Below are positions 58,025-64,000 of a stretch of DNA of 64,000 nucleotides, piece after piece. This DNA comes from Psilocybe azurescens (lineage: Eukaryota; Basidiomycota; Agaricomycetes; Agaricales; Agrocybaceae). Position 1 is the first letter of the stretch. Every line of letters starts with the position of its first letter. The notes under the pieces are model-generated. The model saw only the letters and a list, made by a program, of their open reading frames with translations. It had not been told where the DNA came from and ran no database searches. Location of the stretch: the NCBI GenBank assembly GCA_023853785.1, contig JAJIRX010000510.1:744001-808000 (forward strand). Direction: 5' to 3'. Both the position numbers and the translations under genes were made by a program.

Positions 58025-60204
58025 GCTATATATACGCGCATTAAAGATCGGGATCAACAAGGTAGGTAGCAATCTGATTGCGCACCGGGATAATTATTGA
58101 GAGAGCGTCTAATCAGAATGGACGCCAAAGTCTGCATGCCTTTGCAAGGTGCAAAAGGAGAAACAGCTGTCGTCAAGGCTGTCGGGGATGGATGTGATGG
58201 ACTTCAGTGGGAAAGAAGGGGCAGTGTCTTCCCACGGTAGGTGGACGATGATCAGGGAAAACCTAAGTAAGGAAGGCTTGTGCAGAAGGTGGAAGTATGA
58301 GGGAGGTGTGTCGAAAGAGCTACGTCGCCATTGGGACAAGAGGGAGGCACACAGCGTGAAACAAACAGAATGTGGGATCTGAAAGAAAAGAAAGCGGCCT
58401 ATTTAAGACCAGCAGATGTCGGTACCTTAAGGCCTAAAGGCCTAACGGACCATGGCGTCATGCTGTGCCACACTGCCCGTAGACAAGCGTTGGACAAATC
58501 GACAATCTTGTACATACGATACACAGCCAAACCCTGAGTCCTTCCACGGAGGACATGTCGGCGAAAGGTCACAAGTCCTCTTCGGTCTTTCCTTCCCCAC
58601 GAAACCACAGCGCCTTTGGAGCATCTTATCGTTTAACAGCCGTGGTTGGTGGAGGTTGAGAGTTTCCGAATCTAAAAGAGTCTCCAGTGAGAACATTCGG
58701 TCGAGTTGGCAAGGTCTGGACTCGAGTATTTTTGGCGCTACTGTCAGATATGTCATGACGTAGGTGAGCCCTGCGGACAAGCCAAGACTGAACATGTAAT
58801 TAAACGCTTCACTCGTCTAAACAGTGTAGAAGGTTTTGAAGTGTATCGTAGCAGATATGCCTTGCAATATGATGTCACTCAGCTTTAAAGATAGAAGAGT
58901 TTATCGATAGACCAGTATGTAAGAACTGCCTTTAAGCGCCAAAGTGTATACTCGAACCAGTAAACCAGACCGTCACTTTGCATATCGCAACCGGAGTATC
59001 TGGCAAGCACAGGGCTGATAGATGTCGCCAAGAAAAGAACCTACTGAAAGACATAGTTGGGTGATAATCGATAATTGTGGGTAGTCGATCATGCAACCAC
59101 TGGGGTTGGTTCCTTTTGGAGGAGGCCTAGAGTTTTGAAGGAAAACAAAGTCTCCCGAGTCGCCCGCTATATTTAATTTTTGGGACTCAAACCAATCGGA
59201 GTTTGCATTTAGCGTTGATGATTAGATATGTATTTGGGAAGCCACATCGACAGTGGGAGCAAAATGATTGGTGAGGCACAAATGCTGTCCGAAGTTGTGC
59301 CTTTTGCTTGAGTATCAAAGTGGAGTGGGGTCAAAGATAGCTGAAAATGAACTGAAATGCAAGTATCACAACTCCAATCCCTCGGAATCCAGACCACGAA
59401 GTGACTCGACTCGGAATGACGGGTTTAGTTCTGGTGGAGTTTCTGATTGTACGGCATGGCATGCGAGGGTACTCCATATGCTGCGCAAGCCCAGATTCCC
59501 AGCCTTAGAATGAATATATTCGGATTATTCAAGAGCTGGACGTTCAAGAAGAAATTCAGGTGGAAGAGACAAGAAATGATCATTGAAGCAAGAAACAAAA
59601 CGGAATAAATTTTTGTTGAGGACCAAGAAGGGCAAACATGTGCAAACGATGAATCAAGGGTTCGGATCTCGATCTCAGACTCCTTTGTTCAGACTCTAAG
59701 TATTGAGAACTTGCAGTAGACGTTAGGCCTATTCATTTACACATATACTATTAATAATTGTATTTGTTTCGTTTTACATTCGAGAGGCGGGGACAGAAGT
59801 CGACCAGCGATTTATTCAACAGTACCAGTGTTGGATTTTGCTCGCTGGCCTGGTAATCGGCCCCATTAATACCTTAGCATTCATGTTGATAGATTCCCTA
59901 TTCGGCCCATTTTCATACATAGTCTACATAGTTTTGTAACCTTACATTCATTCGTTTGCCACGAAGTACTCCTTCCCCCATTATTTCAATAACTAGAGGT
60001 AAGCACGATAATTTAATTGCAGAAACGACTAATGCTGATTTTGACGGCCTCCTTTTCAAGTCAACAGCACAGTGATAACAATTATCTTTCTACATCGTAG
60101 CATTGATGCATCTACTGATGTCCAAAATAGAGATAACTGAAGTTCGGCTATTTAATGTCCTTAGCCATAGGGGCAGCTTGATAGCTATAGAGTACACTAT
60201 GGAG
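58025..60204. other. Intergenic, gene-poor
   Basis: About 2.2 kb without a supportable gene on either strand. Several short open frames (for example 58452-58763 plus and 58442-58795 minus) overlap each other and have no domains. Confidence 0.5.
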
Positions 60205-61272
60205 TTAGTTACCGTAGGAATGCTGAGTATCGGTCTGGGAAATAAGCAGGGGATATTCATGGTTCTCGATGCAATAATCTCCAGCCTTGTTGACCGAATA
60301 CCCTGGCATGCAGCGGCGTACAAGGCACCTGCTATCTACGCAGGAGACATCAGAGATGCCATTGATTGCAGTACAATCCACCCCTTCTTCTTTGGAGAAT
60401 CCAGGATAAGACGATTGAATCATGCAACCACCACCTAGAAAAATCATTCCTGATGATAATTTTCAAAACAATAGGTTAGAATGGATTTGTTCTCACAGCT
60501 CTCGAGATCTTGTTTAGTATCAACACATTCCCAAGATTCCGTCCCACGTCCAATGATTTGGCAGGCCGACAAACCGATCGGGCACAGTAACTTTCCGGAC
60601 GATTCGGAGAGCGCTCTCTTGCCATAGCTGCTAGGACAAGCCTTGTATAGCCCACATTTACCATTGCATACGGTATAAGGCTTGGAGCAAACGCAGTCGG
60701 GAGGATAAGAACCATACGGAGAAGGAGAGAAACTATAAACCATAAGACTACTGAGCGTTCCTGCTCGCTCGAAGGCCAATAGGAAGCTCTTACCCGTCAG
60801 TGCATGTAAACCCACAAGGGTTTCCGAATTGGCAAGATGGCTGAGAGTGCTGGGGATAGTTGCACGTTCCATGATTTCCTGAATAAATCTAAGTGCAGGC
60901 CATCAGCATCCTCGTGGACATATGTCATTACTGATAGAAACTGACCAAAGATGTGAGGGCATTTGTAACCACGTCCCTCCCACCGTACGACACGGCAGAG
61001 ATTGCAAGTGAATTAGACGCAATGTAATTCGGTATGTCTGATAGACAAAGACAGGTATCTCAAAATAGACAGGGTCAACTCTAAGCCTGTGACCATCAGT
61101 AAATAAATGGCCTACTGATATTTCCAAAGAGATTGAACTTCTTAGGCGATAGATAGTTGGGAATGTTGAGGGAGCCGCGACATTCACCACAGATGTCGGT
61201 TCCACCACCACCAGCCGCAACGAGTGCGATAGGAAAGAGGAAAACAATGAACTGTACTGTAGCCGTGCGCAT
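60205..61272 (-). CDS. CPL1/PriA-like Cys-rich secreted protein
   Basis: Secreted Cys-rich protein of the fungal CPL1/PriA type; family members are linked to fruiting-body primordia and, in Cryptococcus, to cell-surface biology. It starts at 61272 with a signal peptide (MRTATVQFIVFLFPIALVAA), then CGECRGSLNIPN. Later exons encode SLAISAVSYGGRDVVTNALT, CNYPQHSQPSCQFGNPCGF, PPDCVCSKPYTVCNGKCGLY, LLCPIGLSACQI, WECVDTKQDLESC, DCTAINGISDVSCVDSRCLV and a C-terminal tail after AGDYC. The Cys spacing (CPIGLSAC, ECVDT, ESC) is the typical CPL1-like domain. Near 60740 the junction CTDG to FSPSPYG is one base out of phase, so the gene is either slightly broken or misassembled. Exon limits between 60900 and 61115 are approximate. 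Confidence 0.72.
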
Positions 61273-63478
61273 CTCTGAGTAATAGACGATGCTTCGAAGT
61301 GGGCGTAAAGAGCAGGCTGTCCCATCTTTCATGCCGTCTTATATCTGCGCCGATTGAGGGCTAAGCAACATTGGACCTCCCTATTCCCGTCGATGTCCAA
61401 AGAGGTGATATTCACGGACAATTGTAATCGCCCGGGAACAGGCGACTTCCATGGACTGGCGTATTTATCAAAGTAGACACAGCAAGACAGTACTTGGTAG
61501 ACAGGTTCATGTTAAAATACATCACATATTTCCTAATACTCGAAATGCAAGGCCTTTATGATCATTCTCTGCGAAAGAACACAGTAGTAAACGCGGGTAG
61601 TATCCCTAGCAATTAAACCCCCAGGAGTAAGAATGTGCCCACATGGTTACACACGAGTTTAATGAAACCTGGACAAGACAGCTTACAGTGTAGCAGCATG
61701 CCATTACATGAGGGCCAAGTCGAAGACAAAACGGCATGTCGCACATTCTTCGGGAACCCGAGCAGGGACCTGGGACAAAGGGAACAATAATCCTGGAAAA
61801 TAGAGGGGAAATGGCGAGTCAAAGGACCGATCGCTGCCAACATATGTCCAAGCTGCCGTGATGGTTGTCGAGGGGTCGAAATGTCGACATTTGACATATC
61901 TGAGTTCTGCCCAGGTTTACATGTCGGATCCCAATATACTGTCTTTATCAGCAATCCATATTTTTTGGGTTCAATGTGTCGGCGGATAGCAGTCAGCGGC
62001 AATATACAGGAGCCAGAAGCCCAGCAAAGGCGAAAATTCAACAGCGCCGACGAACACGTCGACAGTTTGACTCGGACGGACTGCTGGACAAGTTTCCGCG
62101 AGCATGAATTTTTGTTTAAACCACCGCAGAAAATACGGTAGTTCGCTGATTTGGATAAAAGGGAAGGGGACGAAGAGCGAAGACGTTATTAAGCAATGAT
62201 TCAGATGAAGAAAGTGCATCGCGATGCACGTGATCCTCTCAATTTTCACTGATTCTGAGGCCAAATTAGGCACAGTACTTTTGCAGTTACTATTTACAAG
62301 GCGCCGTAAAGAGAACTTAAAAAGGGATTTTTCTCGATGTCGCGGTCGCAAATTTTCGAAGAGATTTTCATGTCATCTAGAAACTCACAAAAAATAGCCA
62401 TAGCCCAAACGATGTGTTTTGGTGGCCACATTTATCATCACTACGTTATCGTGTAAATAAAGGCAATGGGCCATGAAAAGATTTTTGGATGTCTAACTGT
62501 ATCTTGGGCTATGAAGCGTTGAAGAGATACTCAAAATATGTCACACTTTCTGACCAGCGAAGAGTTGATCGGAATGGTACGTAGTAGTCCCAGAGTATCT
62601 TCAGCATTGCTTCAGCAAATCTGCAGGGGTCGCTTGGGAGTCACTTGGGAGTCACTATGACAGCAATGTTATATATCCACTACAACTCTGTGAATCTAAA
62701 ATTACTGAGGTGTGGTAAGTACGAGGTTGTCTTGGGGTTCAAAGAAAAAGACGGAAACACGAAAAGGGCACCTTTGCTTCGCTTGACCGTGACCCTCGCA
62801 AAGAAAATTCAATAAAAGTTGGCCCTGGTTTGTAAAGATTTTATTCACGAGGTGAAATATAACTGAATCGGCGCCCGATGGTTCGATGAACTCCAACAAA
62901 ATTTTGATTGATGTACCGCTTATCGTATCATAGCATGCGAGATCAGTTCCTATTTATTACGCTGTGGCTATCGGAGTATTACATAGAGAGAGCAAATACT
63001 ATACCATGTGCTCCCACTAGGAAATGGAAACACTCCAAGCGGACTAGCGACTCATGTGCAAGTTAAATAGTCACATTACAATGGCGAAAAAGGAGTAAGC
63101 AGTATACGTACGTTATGGGCGCCTAACTGAAGGCTGGATTGGTACAGGCGCAGGTCACGACTACAAACTACAATAGACAAAGGAAGATGAGACTATAAAT
63201 AAGCAGAGTACATACAACAAGATAAATCTCTCCAACGACGACACTAAGAAACGTACACAGCAAGAGCCAAAGGGAAATGAAAACACAACACAAACTAAAC
63301 TACAAACAGCAATGAGAAAGAAAGAAGAACCGCTCCCATACTAATACATATAGTTCTTACTTCTTCGCGAGATGGAGATGGTGTCCATTATTCCTTTCCC
63401 ATCTCGGTTCGACGCCACCAGGTTGGTCTACGTTCGCAACGGTTGTGGGACTACGTTCACTTGGAGGACATATCTCGT
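61273..63478. other. Intergenic, gene-poor
   Basis: About 2.2 kb without a supportable gene. The minus-strand frames at 61613-62351 show no domain or intron support. A 13-bp tandem repeat lies near 62631-62656. Confidence 0.5.
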
Positions 63479-64000
63479 TCAGCTGAAGGCTAAAGCGGAC
63501 CAGGTTATGACAGCGCCAACGGTGACGGCGGTCGCAGTCTGCGCAGCTACTTTGACGAATCGTCTGGCTCGTTTGCGCGGGGGCGGAGCATCGCCGACAT
63601 ATGCCTTGGCCAAAGGACCACTTAACTCAACTATGCCCTCTCCTTCTGCACCGGACGCGTTGTCATCAATAACGTAGCGACTCGAGCTTCCAGCAGTAGA
63701 GGCGGGTGCGTGGCCGACCGTGTTCATCTCACAATCAACCACCGTATTCTCACGTTCACACTTCTCGCTCTCATCAACTTCCTCGTTCTCGTCCGTATCA
63801 TCGCGCTTCCGCTTCAACGACGTTAGAACGGGAGTCTGAGGGTGGTGCAAGCACACGGTGAAACAGCGTTCAGTGACGGCCTGAGAATAAAAGCGTACCT
63901 GTGAGGCTCCTACTTCCGTATTAGCCTGCGCCTCAAGACGAGCTTGTATCTCTTGACATTGTAGCAGAAGCTCTTTGGTTTGTTGATATTGGGTGTCTTG
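63479..64000 (-). CDS. 3' end of a nuclear-type protein (partial)
   Basis: The gene continues beyond the right edge. Visible from the edge inward are an amphipathic helix (TKELLLQCQEIQARLEAQAN), a short intron (63840-63900, GTACGC to CCTCAG), and the last exon with a basic signal (LKRKRDDTDENEE), an acidic region, a second basic cluster (PPPRKRARRF) and a hydrophobic C-terminus (ATAVTVGAVITWSALAFS) ending at 63479. The coiled coil with nuclear-type basic clusters fits a RING-type or DNA-associated regulator, but the diagnostic part lies outside the window. The hydrophobic end could be a tail anchor or a buried helix. Confidence 0.6.
   Translation of the reverse strand, partial: QDTQYQQTKELLLQCQEIQARLEAQANTEVGASQVRFYSQAVTERCFTVCLHHPQTPVLTSLKRKRDDTDENEEVDESEKCERENTVVDCEMNTVGHAPASTAGSSSRYVIDDNASGAEGEGIVELSGPLAKAYVGDAPPPRKRARRFVKVAAQTATAVTVGAVITWSALAFS

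Noticed and set aside
62631..62656. 13-bp tandem repeat (GGGAGTCACTT type)
   Set aside because: Only two units, no associated gene or regulatory pattern.
1..64000. tRNA, rRNA, CRISPR arrays, viral or toxin genes
   Set aside because: No cloverleaf-like gene, repeat-spacer pattern or diagnostic viral motif was found by eye. A tRNAscan run would be decisive for tRNAs.

Overview
The window looks like an accessory-rich stretch of a basidiomycete (Agaricomycetes-type) nuclear genome. The evidence is very short GT-AG introns of about 45-60 nt with CTAAC/CTGAC-type branch sites, many small exons, and gene families that are characteristic of or expanded in mushroom-forming fungi: F-box proteins, small NACHT NTPases, HSPA12-like Hsp70s, TKL kinases fused to DUF4238, a CPL1/PriA-like Cys-rich secreted protein and a ricin-B-type lectin. 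No rRNA, tRNA, CRISPR or viral structural gene was recognised.

Layout. 1-11 kb holds conserved metabolism: a short-chain dehydrogenase (minus), an AzgA-type purine permease (plus), a C-4 methylsterol oxidase ERG25 (plus), then an F-box gene (minus). 11-24 kb is a gene-poor accessory island with two short paralogous NACHT genes, three retroelement insertions or relics, and a tandem pair of an unrecognised family (one decayed, one intact). 23.8-28.1 kb is a large RhoGEF (minus). 28.9-35.4 kb holds a beta-trefoil lectin, an F-box gene split by a 5'-truncated LINE with perfect target-site duplication, possible small genes and an intact F-box gene. 36-38 kb is a disordered Ser-rich protein. 38.6-42.7 kb is a tandem pair of F-box paralogues. 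43.9-48 kb has a roadblock/LC7 dynein light chain, a broken F-box gene and an unrecognised lineage-specific gene. 48.5-58 kb has an HSPA12-like ATPase, a kinase fragment, a PD-(D/E)XK-like protein, a zinc-type MDR oxidoreductase and a DUF4238-TKL kinase. The window ends with a CPL1/PriA-like secreted protein and the 3' end of a nuclear-type protein.

Working together. There is no metabolic operon-like cluster. The conserved genes (permease, sterol oxidase, dynein light chain) have intact frames. Many accessory genes carry single-base frame breaks, often in homopolymers. This may be real decay or assembly error, and the window alone cannot decide. The most suggestive accessory unit is 13.3-23.7 kb, where mini-NACHT genes (one with lost Walker A and B residues) lie near the tandem 'GYFDEFG' family. 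A link to non-self recognition or defence is only an inference.
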